A stretch of 32,372 bases of DNA from Bacillota bacterium (GTDB lineage Bacteria; Bacillota; Clostridia; Peptostreptococcales; Anaerovoracaceae), in NCBI GenBank assembly GCA_029266295.1, contig JAQSXD010000002.1:1-32372 (forward strand), read 5' to 3'. The notes beneath the pieces were generated by a model. That model was not told the origin of the DNA, ran no database searches, and saw only the letters and a program-made list of their open reading frames with translations. Shown one piece after another: positions 22,501-31,009 of the stretch (positions are counted from its first letter, which is position 1; each line of letters begins with the position of its first letter). The position numbers and the translations under genes are program-made.

Positions 22501-25181
22501 TACGACAAACCTCCTTTTCTGATCAGTCTTACACAGGGAGCGATTTCAATTCCTCCGCTGACACTGTCCAGTGTCTCTTCCTTTGTGGTCAGAAGCCGGT
22601 TAAACAGAGGACCTTCCTTGCTCAGCGGATTGCTCTGAGCAGTCCCCATGCCATAAGCGCCGGAAATTCCTACCGCATCGGGATGGAACAGCTCAGAAAT
22701 GCGCACAAGTCCTTCCAGCTTTCCGTAACGGGATTCTACGGTTACCCGATCACCGTCCTTGATGCCCTTTTTTGCAGCAGTTGCACTGTTCAGACAGATG
22801 ACTGCCTCCCAGGGATCTTTTTGATAGATTTCCGCAAGCCAGGGATTCCCCACAACGCCGCCGATATCGGAAGAGTAGTAAGGGGTTTTCCAGTTGATGG
22901 CCCACAGATCGTATTCTTCGGATACGCCGAATTCTGAACTGGGCACCCAGTAGGGAACTGGCTTATACAGGTCGAAAACAAGGCTGTCATCTTCCACACC
23001 CGGGAATTTAATCTGATTCTTTTCGAGATTCTGCCTGAGCTGATCCGCTGTCTTTTTCAGATTGATGATATAAAACTCATGACGGGTCTTGTTATCCGGG
23101 TGATAGTAATAGTTGTAGGCCGTCTTTTTGGGCTGCCACTTGGCAATATGTCCTTCCCGCTCCAGATCTTCCATGGTTTCGCCTTCTCCGAATTTCCAGC
23201 TCTTGACCTGTAGTTCATGGATTACGGCCAGGGTATGTTTTTGATTGAGGTCAAGTAGATAAGGCGCTTTAAGGTTCAGGCCGTTTTCCTTGATGATGTA
23301 ATCCACGTCCTTGTTCAGATAATCATACATGCCGTTTTCGCCGTAAAGGATGCCGATTCTCTCTGCCAGCTCGGTAAAGATATCATCTACATGCATGGTG
23401 TTATAAATTGGCTTTACGGGCTGCCTCCTTTGGAGCATCTGCAGCGCGTGAACTTCATAGGACGCGGCCTGATGCTGAGGCCAGAATGGAGCCACTCTGG
23501 AGCGCTCCATAAAGCTGTGCTCCGGCAGGACCACATCGGACATGATGGTCGGCTCATCCATATGGTAAGCGATGGAAACACTAAATGGAATCTTTCGCAT
23601 CATATTGACATATTGCTCGGGATTTGCGTTGTACTTGATGATGTTCCCGCCGATATTCAGCCATGCCTTTACCTCGTATGTAAGGTAATATTTTTCCGGG
23701 TTGGATAATGCGTGGGCTACCAGATGGGGGGTGGTGTGGCTGTTGGGATAGAAGGTATGCATGCCGATGTCGGGAGGGAAGACAAAGGGTCTGTCTTTGG
23801 CCTCATAGCCGGGCATCATCGTACCGTCAGGTCCCGGCGCCAGCGCCTGGGGACCTCTGTATCCGCAGCCCAGACAGCCTCCCGGGACTTCGATCGCTCC
23901 GGCCAGCATATTGATGATCTTTGCCACAAGGTCGGAATAGGTTCCGCCTCGATGGTTCATAACATTCCGCTCAGTGTTGACGGAAACCGGTCGGTAGGGG
24001 AATTGGAAGCCCTCAATCTCAATGGTGCTTCCGATTCTCGCATGCTCGATAAATTCCCCTGCAATTCTTCTGATATCCTGTGCCGGTACAGTAGAGATGG
24101 ATTCCGCCCATTCCGGTGTATATTCCAGGAAGCCTTCTTTGATCAGCTGAAAACCGGTCTTCACTTCTTTTCCGCCTATTGAAAAGCTTCCTTCAAGAGC
24201 AACCTCTCCGAATTCCGCATCAAAGGCCTTTGCCTGACCGTCTGTCAAATCCCACATCATGGGCTTTCCCGTTTCCGTGTCCCTCAGGTAATCTCCTTGG
24301 GAATCGATGAGATAAGGACCGTTGGTTCTGTTTTTCAAAAACCAGTCATCATATTTCTGCACATCAAAAATGATGGAATGGGCAAGACCCAGCAAAAATG
24401 CAAGATCCGTCCCGGGCCTGATGGGCACCCATTCGCCCTTAGCAGCCTCGTAGGAGGATCGGGGGTCCACAACCACCAGCTTCATGCCCCGCTTCAGCGC
24501 CTTGGTCAGCTTTCTCGTACCGGGGACAGTGGCGATATTGGGTCCGATGGATCTTCCCAGGGTGATATGATAGTCGCAGTGTTCCAGATCAACGACAGAA
24601 ATAGGAAAATTGCCATGGATTAAGCCTGTGCCGTAATGTACCGTACAGAGCGAGCCATGAGCTCCGATTTCGTTGGGTGAGCCGAAGGCAAGGCGGAAGG
24701 GAATTCTCATGATGGTCTCTCTGTTTCCCCAGCCTTCACAAACAGCCAGCCCTCTCGGGTCTTCATCACGGACCTCCTTCAGCTTTTTCGCAGTATAATC
24801 AAGTGCCTCTTCCCAGCTGACTTCCTTCCACATGGGATCGATTTCCAGACCTTTTTCCGGATTCGTTCGGATCAAGGGGGTCTTGACGCGGTAGGGGTTA
24901 TACAGATTCATTGTAGCCGAATTACCACGGGGACACAGACTTCCGTAGTTGGGAGGGACTTGCCGTCCTTCCACCTTAACGACGACACCATCCTCAAGAT
25001 GAACGGCGGTAGCGCAGTCTCCCTGCATGCACATGCGGCATAAGCCGTGGAGAACCTGCTTCTCGCCTTCCACGGAAGGATTGGTGTTCTGCCACTGATA
25101 GGTGGAATAACCAAATACATTTTCATTGAAATCCACCTCCGACAGAACATTGTCGTAGGCGCCTTTCCTTTTTTTGAACAT
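22500..25181 (-). CDS. Molybdopterin oxidoreductase catalytic subunit (DMSO reductase family)
   Basis: An 893-residue bis-MGD enzyme. The N-terminal [4Fe-4S] site is Cys48, 51, 56 and 83 (CX2CX4CX26C), followed by PRG. EIGAHGSLC at 171-179 suggests Cys179 as the Mo or W ligand, as in the PsrA, ArrA, TtrA and acetylene hydratase branches. KLVVVDPRSSYEAAKGEWVPIRPGTD is the second MGD contact. VVLPEHSFMERSRV and the C-terminal DGDRVTVESRYGKLEG molybdopterin-binding barrel complete the fold. The protein starts MFKKRKGAYDN without a twin-arginine leader. AGGAGG lies 4 bases before the ATG. It is operonic with its own ferredoxin, NrfD subunit, chaperone and cofactor genes. The substrate is not identifiable; arsenate, sulfur species or an organic acceptor are all possible. 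Confidence 0.9.
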   Translation of the reverse strand: MFKKRKGAYDNVLSEVDFNENVFGYSTYQWQNTNPSVEGEKQVLHGLCRMCMQGDCATAVHLEDGVVVKVEGRQVPPNYGSLCPRGNSATMNLYNPYRVKTPLIRTNPEKGLEIDPMWKEVSWEEALDYTAKKLKEVRDEDPRGLAVCEGWGNRETIMRIPFRLAFGSPNEIGAHGSLCTVHYGTGLIHGNFPISVVDLEHCDYHITLGRSIGPNIATVPGTRKLTKALKRGMKLVVVDPRSSYEAAKGEWVPIRPGTDLAFLLGLAHSIIFDVQKYDDWFLKNRTNGPYLIDSQGDYLRDTETGKPMMWDLTDGQAKAFDAEFGEVALEGSFSIGGKEVKTGFQLIKEGFLEYTPEWAESISTVPAQDIRRIAGEFIEHARIGSTIEIEGFQFPYRPVSVNTERNVMNHRGGTYSDLVAKIINMLAGAIEVPGGCLGCGYRGPQALAPGPDGTMMPGYEAKDRPFVFPPDIGMHTFYPNSHTTPHLVAHALSNPEKYYLTYEVKAWLNIGGNIIKYNANPEQYVNMMRKIPFSVSIAYHMDEPTIMSDVVLPEHSFMERSRVAPFWPQHQAASYEVHALQMLQRRQPVKPIYNTMHVDDIFTELAERIGILYGENGMYDYLNKDVDYIIKENGLNLKAPYLLDLNQKHTLAVIHELQVKSWKFGEGETMEDLEREGHIAKWQPKKTAYNYYYHPDNKTRHEFYIINLKKTADQLRQNLEKNQIKFPGVEDDSLVFDLYKPVPYWVPSSEFGVSEEYDLWAINWKTPYYSSDIGGVVGNPWLAEIYQKDPWEAVICLNSATAAKKGIKDGDRVTVESRYGKLEGLVRISELFHPDAVGISGAYGMGTAQSNPLSKEGPLFNRLLTTKEETLDSVSGGIEIAPCVRLIRKGGLS

Positions 25182-25207
25182 ATTGCCTCCTTTGCAGTTC
25201 CTTTATT

Positions 25208-26137
25208 TTATTTCATACAGAGATCCGTAATCATAACCGCTATGACCACGGACAGTCCTGCTAGCTGATAGATATTAACTGTGGCCTGATTGGCACGAAC
25301 CAGCGTTCCGATATGATTATAATGAACGCTTGCAATCCTGCAGGCTTTGACAGCCATGGGAAGGCTGGAAAGCCCAAGGATCCATAGGAGATTTCCGGTG
25401 TAGACAGAGATGAGCAGAAATGCGGCATAAGCTGCGATAAAATTAATGGAATATACCCGGAGCCCCTTTTCCTTGCCCAGTCTGACAACCCAGTTTCTTT
25501 TATTGTTCTTCTTGTCAGCTTCATAATCGGGATATTGGTTGATCCACAGCACATTGGCGATGAGGATGCCGATGGGTATGGAAACCAAGGCTGGCAGCAG
25601 ATCGAGCTTTCCTGCCATGACAAGATACATTCCCAAAAAGATCAGCGGACCGTAGGTAATGCCCACTGTCAGTTCCCCCAGACCTCTATAGCACAGCGAA
25701 AAGGGAGGGAGACTGTAAGCGCAGGCCAGAAGTGTACCTAGAAGGCCGATGGCCAATACTCCCGGCTCGTGAAAGTATGCGATAAAAAGACCGATAGCAG
25801 AGGCCAGCGACAGCGTTATGATGCCAATGTATTTTGCTTCCTTCAAGGTCAGCAGACCTTCTGTAAGGACCTTTTTTCCTCCGCTGAAGGGAGTCACTTT
25901 GTCAGGCTCAATGGAAAGATCCACTCCTGATTTATAATCAACAATATCATTCAAGCAGTGTTTGCCGGTTTCGATCAGCATAATGCCAAGGAGTGACAGC
26001 AAACCCCATTTCAGCTCAAAACGATTGGTTTCCGCATAAGCCATGGCCGTAGCGGCAAGCATGGGAACCAGCGAGGCAATCCAGATCCTGATCCCCGCGA
26101 TTCTGCCAAGCCCCTTTAATATACGCTTCCATTCCAT
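25208..26137 (-). CDS. UbiA-family prenyltransferase (MenA-like)
   Basis: A 309-residue membrane prenyltransferase with about eight to nine helices. It would join a polyprenyl diphosphate to an aromatic head group such as 1,4-dihydroxy-2-naphthoate. The first Mg-pyrophosphate motif is NDIVDYKSGVD (Asn63/Asp64/Asp67), and the second is NQYPDYEADKKNNKRN with Asp204 and Asp208. VVRLGKEKG after it resembles the MenA tail of this loop. GGAGG lies 7 bases before the ATG. It is the first gene of the operon, 26 bases before the molybdoenzyme, and pairs naturally with the polyprenyl synthase five genes on. Head-group identity is inferred, since UbiA members also prenylate other aromatics. Confidence 0.85.
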   Translation of the reverse strand: MEWKRILKGLGRIAGIRIWIASLVPMLAATAMAYAETNRFELKWGLLSLLGIMLIETGKHCLNDIVDYKSGVDLSIEPDKVTPFSGGKKVLTEGLLTLKEAKYIGIITLSLASAIGLFIAYFHEPGVLAIGLLGTLLACAYSLPPFSLCYRGLGELTVGITYGPLIFLGMYLVMAGKLDLLPALVSIPIGILIANVLWINQYPDYEADKKNNKRNWVVRLGKEKGLRVYSINFIAAYAAFLLISVYTGNLLWILGLSSLPMAVKACRIASVHYNHIGTLVRANQATVNIYQLAGLSVVIAVMITDLCMK

Positions 26138-26202
26138 TTTAGTACCTCCAAAAACAAAATAACAAATTGAAACAGAATAAGCAATAAAACGTTGAATTTT
26201 GA

Positions 26203-26232
26203 ACTATAGGAGCTAATTATGGGTATAAGCAA
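26203..26232 (-). promoter_or_regulatory. Candidate promoter of the molybdoenzyme-quinone operon
   Basis: On the minus strand TTGCTT, an 18-base spacer and TATAGT lie about 65 bases before the UbiA-type start. The LysR gene starts about 110 bases away on the other strand. No clear T-N11-A LysR box could be fixed by eye in 26138-26315. Confidence 0.35.
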
Positions 26233-26315
26233 AAGTAATGGCAAAGAAGATTTTCCTCCCAAACCGTAATGAACATGGTATACTTTTCTGAGAGATTTGT
26301 TAGGAGGGTATGATT

Positions 26316-27209
26316 TTGGATATTAAGAGTCTGGATTCTTTCATCAAGGTTGCTGATGAGAAAAGTATTTCAAAGGTTGCCAATCAGCTTTACATTTCAC
26401 AGCCGGCATTGAGCCTGCAGATCAGGAAACTGGAGGAGTCCTTCGGACACAAGCTTTTGATCAGGACCAATAAAGGCGTCCAGCTCACCGATGCGGGGCA
26501 TATTCTTGAGACTCACGCAAGAAGCATACTGAAGATCTACAATCAGGCTTTTGAAGAAGTTAATAAGCTGTTCGGCGACAGGCAGGTGATCCGTATTGAT
26601 TCCAATATTACACTGGCCACCTATGCGCTGCCCTGTGCGGTCTATGTTGCCAAGTCTCAGCCCCAATTCAAGGATTATTATCTGGATCTGACCTTCAGCA
26701 CAGTCAACCCTGTGGAAAAGAATATCATCAGCGGCATCAGCGATCTGGGATATGTTCACCGGAAGGGAGAATACCAGGATATCAAATATGTAACGATCGG
26801 TACGGATAAGATGGTTCTGGTAGCTGCTTCAAACTTTCCTGTCCCGGACAGAATTACCGTAGAAGAACTGAAGCAATATCAATTAATTCAACTCAATGAT
26901 AAATTCAACGAAAGAAAGCTGCTTTCGGAAAGCCTTGGCTGCAGCCTGAAAGAATTCAACGTAGTCTTGGCGCTGGACTCCACTGAATCGGTGAAGACCG
27001 CGGTGTTCAAGGAATTCGGTCTTTCCTTCCTTCCTGAAAGTTCTGTCAGCAAGGAATTGCAGACAAGAATTCTGAAAGAGGTTGTGGTAGAGGATCTGTA
27101 TGATGAATACCCGATTTATCTTTGCTATCTAAAAGAAAATGAGTATAATCCAAGGCTAAAGCCTTTTCTGGATTATCTGAAGGTGCGCAAGACCATGGAC
27201 TTTTGCTGA
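26316..27209 (+). CDS. LysR-family regulator, divergent from the molybdoenzyme operon
   Basis: A 297-residue LysR-type regulator. The N-terminal winged helix is clear: FIKVADEKSISKVANQLYISQPALSLQIRKLEESFGHKLLIRTNKGVQLTDAG (about 8-60). The remainder is the two-lobed co-inducer domain. The start is probably TTG 26316 (MDIKSLDSF). AGGAGGG lies 8 bases before it, but only 2 bases before the ORF-track ATG at 26310. Divergent LysR genes usually control the neighbouring operon and sense a substrate or intermediate of it, so it is the best candidate regulator of the redox block. It is followed by a short AGGGG-GTAT-CCCCT hairpin at 27222-27235 without a T-run. Confidence 0.9.
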   Translation: MDIKSLDSFIKVADEKSISKVANQLYISQPALSLQIRKLEESFGHKLLIRTNKGVQLTDAGHILETHARSILKIYNQAFEEVNKLFGDRQVIRIDSNITLATYALPCAVYVAKSQPQFKDYYLDLTFSTVNPVEKNIISGISDLGYVHRKGEYQDIKYVTIGTDKMVLVAASNFPVPDRITVEELKQYQLIQLNDKFNERKLLSESLGCSLKEFNVVLALDSTESVKTAVFKEFGLSFLPESSVSKELQTRILKEVVVEDLYDEYPIYLCYLKENEYNPRLKPFLDYLKVRKTMDFC

Positions 27210-27377
27210 TCTTTTTCTGTCAGGGGGTATCCCCTTAAAACGCACGGATTGTTGTAATACCCTTATAATCTGCGGAATAGATTATTATGATACTGAGGAA
27301 GCGCTGATTCAATAAAAGGTGTGAAGTTGTGTGCACGGAACAAATCAGTACTTCCCAAACTAAAAAGGGGTGTTAAC

Positions 27378-28523
27378 ATGCTGATTTATACCGTAAAACC
27401 CGGCGATGAGCTGGTGCAGATTGCATCAGAGTTTCAGGTGACACCGGAAATGATCATTGCGGTAAATGGCCTTCCCAATCCGTTCCGTCTGTTGACTGGG
27501 CAGTCTCTCATCATACCCACTGCAGAACCGGAGATTCAAAAAACAGAAGCCGGTGTGAATGGTTATCTTTACTTTTTAGGCGAGGACGGTGTTCCGATTG
27601 TGAAGGAAGCGGCACCATTCCTTACCTCTTTGACCCCTTTTTCTTACATTGTAAAGGAAAACGGAGGATTAAGGACCATAGATGACGAACCAATCATTCG
27701 TGCGGCTATGGAGAACCAGTTGACGCCAATTATGTGTATCACCAACTTTTCATCCACCGTAAAAGGCCAGAATATTGCCAATGCGGTGCTAAACAATGAA
27801 GACGCGGTGCAGAATCTTTTAAATAATATTATTTTCACAATGAAATATAAAGGATACCAAGGGCTTAATATCGACTTTGAATATGTTTTGCCAGAAGACC
27901 GGGAACGCTACAATTCTTTTCTTGCTCTGGCAGCAGACGTGCTGCATCAGGAGGGTTATTTTATTACAACTGCTGTGGCACCTAAGACGGGGCCTGATCA
28001 GAAAGGCTTGCTCTATGAGGCTATTGACTATCCCGTACATGGGATGCTCATGGACTATGTAATTCTAATGACCTATGAGTGGGGCTATCGCTTAGGACCT
28101 CCCCAGGCAATCTCTCCTTTGAACCAAATCAAAAGAGTGCTGGATTATGCAGTAACGGTGATCCCTCGTGAGAAGATTTACTTTGGTTTTCAGATTTACG
28201 CCAGAGACTGGAAGCTGCCGCATATTCAGGGAACTGAAGCGGAGACCATAAGCTGCCAGGCGGCTTTGGAACGGGCCGTTTATTATAATGCAGTGATCCA
28301 GTATGATGAATTGGCGGAATCGCCGTATTACCGATATCGTGATGAAGAAGGAAGAGAACACGAGGTTTGGTTTGAGGATGCCAGAAGTGCGCAGGCAAAA
28401 TTTGATACAGTGAAAGAATACGGCCTGGAAGGGATCAGCTATTGGGTGCTGGGGTATCCCTTTCCTCAGAATTGGACTTTGCTATATGAAAATTTTAATA
28501 TTGTAGCTGGGTCAAACGGTTGA
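27378..28523 (+). CDS. LysM-GH18 protein of the SleL/YaaH spore cortex-lytic type
   Basis: A 381-residue two-domain protein. A single LysM (about 3-47: YTVKPGDELVQIASEFQVTPEMIIAVNG to QSLIIP) binds peptidoglycan. Residues about 60-375 form a GH18 barrel with GYQGLNIDFEYV at 159-170; Glu168 is the catalytic acid. The motif lacks the first Asp of classical chitinases, which is normal for the YaaH/SleL branch of cortex-fragment glucosaminidases. No signal peptide is present, as in spore-coat-deposited members. ATG 27378 has AAGGGG about 7-8 bases upstream. The ORF-track GTG at 27321 adds a non-conserved 19 residues. It implies a spore-forming ancestor. A TATAAT lies at 27264-27269; a sporulation promoter could not be settled. 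Confidence 0.87.
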   Translation: MLIYTVKPGDELVQIASEFQVTPEMIIAVNGLPNPFRLLTGQSLIIPTAEPEIQKTEAGVNGYLYFLGEDGVPIVKEAAPFLTSLTPFSYIVKENGGLRTIDDEPIIRAAMENQLTPIMCITNFSSTVKGQNIANAVLNNEDAVQNLLNNIIFTMKYKGYQGLNIDFEYVLPEDRERYNSFLALAADVLHQEGYFITTAVAPKTGPDQKGLLYEAIDYPVHGMLMDYVILMTYEWGYRLGPPQAISPLNQIKRVLDYAVTVIPREKIYFGFQIYARDWKLPHIQGTEAETISCQAALERAVYYNAVIQYDELAESPYYRYRDEEGREHEVWFEDARSAQAKFDTVKEYGLEGISYWVLGYPFPQNWTLLYENFNIVAGSNG

Positions 28524-28591
28524 TTTTAAGCAAGCTGGTCTTGAAATGAATTTCTTTCGCTTAAAATTTAACATTGTATTCAATTGCCTCA

Positions 28592-28620
28592 TTGACAATC
28601 CCCATAGTGAAAGATATATT
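28592..28620 (+). promoter_or_regulatory. Consensus promoter of the GGDEF-HD-GYP gene
   Basis: TTGACA (28592-28597), a 17-base spacer and TATATT (28615-28620) make a strong promoter about 90 bases before the start. The leader contains a GCCTCA/TGAGGC hairpin at 28659-28681. It does not resemble a c-di-GMP riboswitch that I can recognise. Confidence 0.7.
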
Positions 28621-28711
28621 ATAAAGAAAGAATACAGATTTTTCCTTATTACCGTATTGCCTCAGTTTGAACGATTGAGGCTGATCCGCAGGATAGACCC
28701 GGAGCAGACAG

Positions 28712-30520
28712 ATGACAAACACAAAGGAAGAATTATTATTACATATTAAGAGATTAGAGATGCTGCTTGACAGCCTTCCTTTTGATGTCTGGATGAAGGA
28801 CGGGGAAGGCAGATATTTGTATGCAAACAAGAGCATTTCAGATGATACAGGGATACCAAAGGAAGAAATCGTCGGGAAAAGCGATTATGACCTATATGAA
28901 AAAGACCAGGCTGATTCGTTCAAGACCAATGACAAGGCCATTCTAGAAGGACAGGAAAGTGGTTTTTTTATCTCCAGACAGGGCCAAGAGGTCTTTGAAG
29001 ATTATAAAAGGATCATTTATGACGACAACGGATCACTGCTGGGGCTGGTTGGCTGCTCAAGGAATATCACACAGGAGGACAAGCTGCGGGATGAATTCGT
29101 TCGAAGTGAGGAGCAGTTCCGTACGATCTTTGAAGAAGCACCTCTTGGTATCGGAATTTTTGATTCAATATCCGGCAGAGCGATTCAGCTGAATGAGCGC
29201 TTTGCAGAAATCGTAGGAAGGTGCAAAGAAGAAGTACTGAGTATGGATTGGGCCGACTACTCTCATCCAGATGAAGTTGAAGAAAACAAGCACAGGGTAT
29301 CGTTGCTGCTGGAAGATAAAATTAGCGGGTTTTCCATGGAAAAGCGCTATGTAAGGCCAAATGGAGAAGAGGTTTGGGTGAACATGACTGTTAATCCATT
29401 CCGATCCTCGCATTTCCTGCCAACGCTCCATATGTGTATGATTGAGGATATCTCTGCCAGAAAGAAGGCGGAGGATGAGATTCTCTATCTCAGTTATTAC
29501 GATCAGTTAACCGGTCTATATAACCGCAGATTTTACGAAGAAGAATTAAAAAGGATTAATACCACACGGAATCTCCCCATAACCTTGGTTCTCGCAGATG
29601 TCAATGGATTGAAATTGACAAATGATGCGTTCGGGCATTCGCTCGGAGACAATCTTCTGAAGAAGATTTCCCAAATATTTAAAAAGGAATGCCGATCAGA
29701 GGATATGATTGCAAGAATCGGGGGGGACGAATTTGTATTTTTACTTCCTAAAACCGACGGCACCGAAGCTAAGAAAATAATTGAACGGATCAAAGCCGCT
29801 ATAGCGGACAAGAAACGAGAGCATCTCGTTTGCTCTGTTTCCTTTGGTTGGGCGACAAAGCACCATCAGAAAGAGGATATCCGGAAAATTTTCATTCAGG
29901 CTGAGGACTATATGTACCGGAATAAGCTATCGGAAAGTACGAGTATGCGGAATGAGACCATCAAGCTGATTACAAAGACGCTTTATCAGAAAAATAAACG
30001 GGAACAGCTTCACTGCGAACGAGTCGCAAAACTATGTGAACTGATTGGAAATGCGTTGAAAATGAGCTCGGATTCGGTTCGAGAACTAAAGATGGCAGGA
30101 TTATTGCACGATATTGGAAAAATAGGCATTGACGAAGCTCTCCTGACGAAACGAGGAAAATTTACTGAAACCGAATGGGCAGATATGAAACGCCACCCGG
30201 AAATCGGATACCATATTCTGAGATCGGTCAATGAGTTTGCACCCATCGCAGATTACGTGCTGCATCATCACGAAAGAGTGGACGGTACGGGATACCCCAG
30301 ACAATTAAAAAACAGCGACATCCCTGCCCAGTCTAAGATTATCAGTATTGCGGATGCTTACGATGCCATGACAAGTCATCGCCCTTATCGGGATGACCGC
30401 AGTCTGTCGGAGGTAATTGCCGAATTGAAGAGAAGTGCAGGAACACAATTTGATGCGGAAATATTGAAAGTCTTTATCGAGCAGATCCTAAAGCAGCGAG
30501 TCTGGAGACGTATGGACTAG
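28712..30520 (+). CDS. PAS-PAS-GGDEF-HD-GYP cyclic-di-GMP turnover protein
   Basis: A 602-residue cytoplasmic signalling protein with no membrane helix. PAS1 spans about 12-125 (LPFDVWMKDGEGRYLYANKS to LVGCSRNITQED), and PAS2 about 130-255 (FRTIFEEAPLGIGIFDS to MIEDISARKKAE). A GGDEF domain follows at about 265-410 with the intact motif RIGGDEFVFL, then an HD-GYP domain to the end with HDIGKIGIDEALL, HHHERVDGTGYP and ISIADAYDAMTSHRPYR. Both the cyclase and phosphodiesterase motifs look functional, so the protein could make or degrade c-di-GMP depending on PAS input. GGAG lies about 8 bases before the ATG. It is monocistronic between a strong promoter and a hairpin terminator. Confidence 0.92.
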   Translation: MTNTKEELLLHIKRLEMLLDSLPFDVWMKDGEGRYLYANKSISDDTGIPKEEIVGKSDYDLYEKDQADSFKTNDKAILEGQESGFFISRQGQEVFEDYKRIIYDDNGSLLGLVGCSRNITQEDKLRDEFVRSEEQFRTIFEEAPLGIGIFDSISGRAIQLNERFAEIVGRCKEEVLSMDWADYSHPDEVEENKHRVSLLLEDKISGFSMEKRYVRPNGEEVWVNMTVNPFRSSHFLPTLHMCMIEDISARKKAEDEILYLSYYDQLTGLYNRRFYEEELKRINTTRNLPITLVLADVNGLKLTNDAFGHSLGDNLLKKISQIFKKECRSEDMIARIGGDEFVFLLPKTDGTEAKKIIERIKAAIADKKREHLVCSVSFGWATKHHQKEDIRKIFIQAEDYMYRNKLSESTSMRNETIKLITKTLYQKNKREQLHCERVAKLCELIGNALKMSSDSVRELKMAGLLHDIGKIGIDEALLTKRGKFTETEWADMKRHPEIGYHILRSVNEFAPIADYVLHHHERVDGTGYPRQLKNSDIPAQSKIISIADAYDAMTSHRPYRDDRSLSEVIAELKRSAGTQFDAEILKVFIEQILKQRVWRRMD

Positions 30521-30541
30521 GATAAAACAATATTGAAATAC

Positions 30542-30590
30542 AAAAAAAGGAATCTCCCGGGAAAGCTTCTTCCCGGGAGATTCTCTATCT
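30542..30590. terminator. Strong bidirectional terminator hairpin
   Basis: GAATCTCCCGGGAA and TTCCCGGGAGATTC form a perfect 14-bp stem around AGCTTC (30550-30583). On the minus strand TTTTTTT follows directly, so it ends the HesB-like/permease unit. On the plus strand only a weak TCTATCTT follows. Confidence 0.85.
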
Positions 30591-30653
30591 TGTGGTTGCC
30601 CTCTCCAGGGAAAGAGTTTAGCCCAGGAGATGTTAATACTATGAGGGTCGGCA

Positions 30654-30977
30654 TCAATCCTCTACGATAAAGCCGATCCCGTCCAAAACTAAATTCTTAA
30701 TAAAAAAGTTTGTTTCCAGCCGGATTGTTACGATCTCTTTGGAAGCCTCGATGGCTTTCGGGGACAGGAAGAGTTGCGTATCGTCAACGTGGATCAGTTT
30801 GAGATTTTTATACGATTCGTTCTCCTTAAGAGCGCGAATGTAAGGGGTGTAATACTTTTTTGATTTTCCGCAGCCACAGCCGGAGTTTGTCATATCGGGG
30901 TTCATGTCGATAAGCAGCCGGCGGATGCCGGACTTTTGCAGATATGCCTTTGCCTCCTGTTCGATTGCGATGTTCAA
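30654..30977 (-). CDS. Small HesB/CC-motif-like protein
   Basis: A 107-residue protein resembling the small HesB-related or CC/Se-motif families, though I cannot confirm the family by eye. The start MNIAIEQEAKAYLQKSGI has the HesB-like opening helix. Two cysteines form a CxC pair at 34 and 36 (NSGCGCGKSK). The end (IVTIRLETNFFIKNLVLDGIGF) is a beta-rich closing segment. Some HesB-related relatives carry selenocysteine at the equivalent position; here both codons are ordinary cysteine codons. TTG 30977 is chosen because GGAGG lies 8 bases upstream; the ORF-track GTG at 30986 overlaps that site. It follows the permease by about 30 bases and shares its terminator, so the two are probably cotranscribed. 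Confidence 0.6.
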   Translation of the reverse strand: MNIAIEQEAKAYLQKSGIRRLLIDMNPDMTNSGCGCGKSKKYYTPYIRALKENESYKNLKLIHVDDTQLFLSPKAIEASKEIVTIRLETNFFIKNLVLDGIGFIVED

Positions 30978-31009
30978 AATAATCACCTCCCTAATCGTGA
31001 TCTATTGAA

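Noticed and set aside
22470-24182. Plus-strand ORFs of 155 and 156 residues
   Set aside because: Both are shadows of the molybdoenzyme catalytic gene, which has clear motifs throughout.
27222-27235. AGGGG-GTAT-CCCCT hairpin as LysR terminator
   Set aside because: Five-base stem with no T-run; too weak to call.
28621-28711. Leader of the GGDEF-HD-GYP gene, considered as a c-di-GMP riboswitch
   Set aside because: Only a 6-bp hairpin is present; the conserved GEMM-type core was not recognised.
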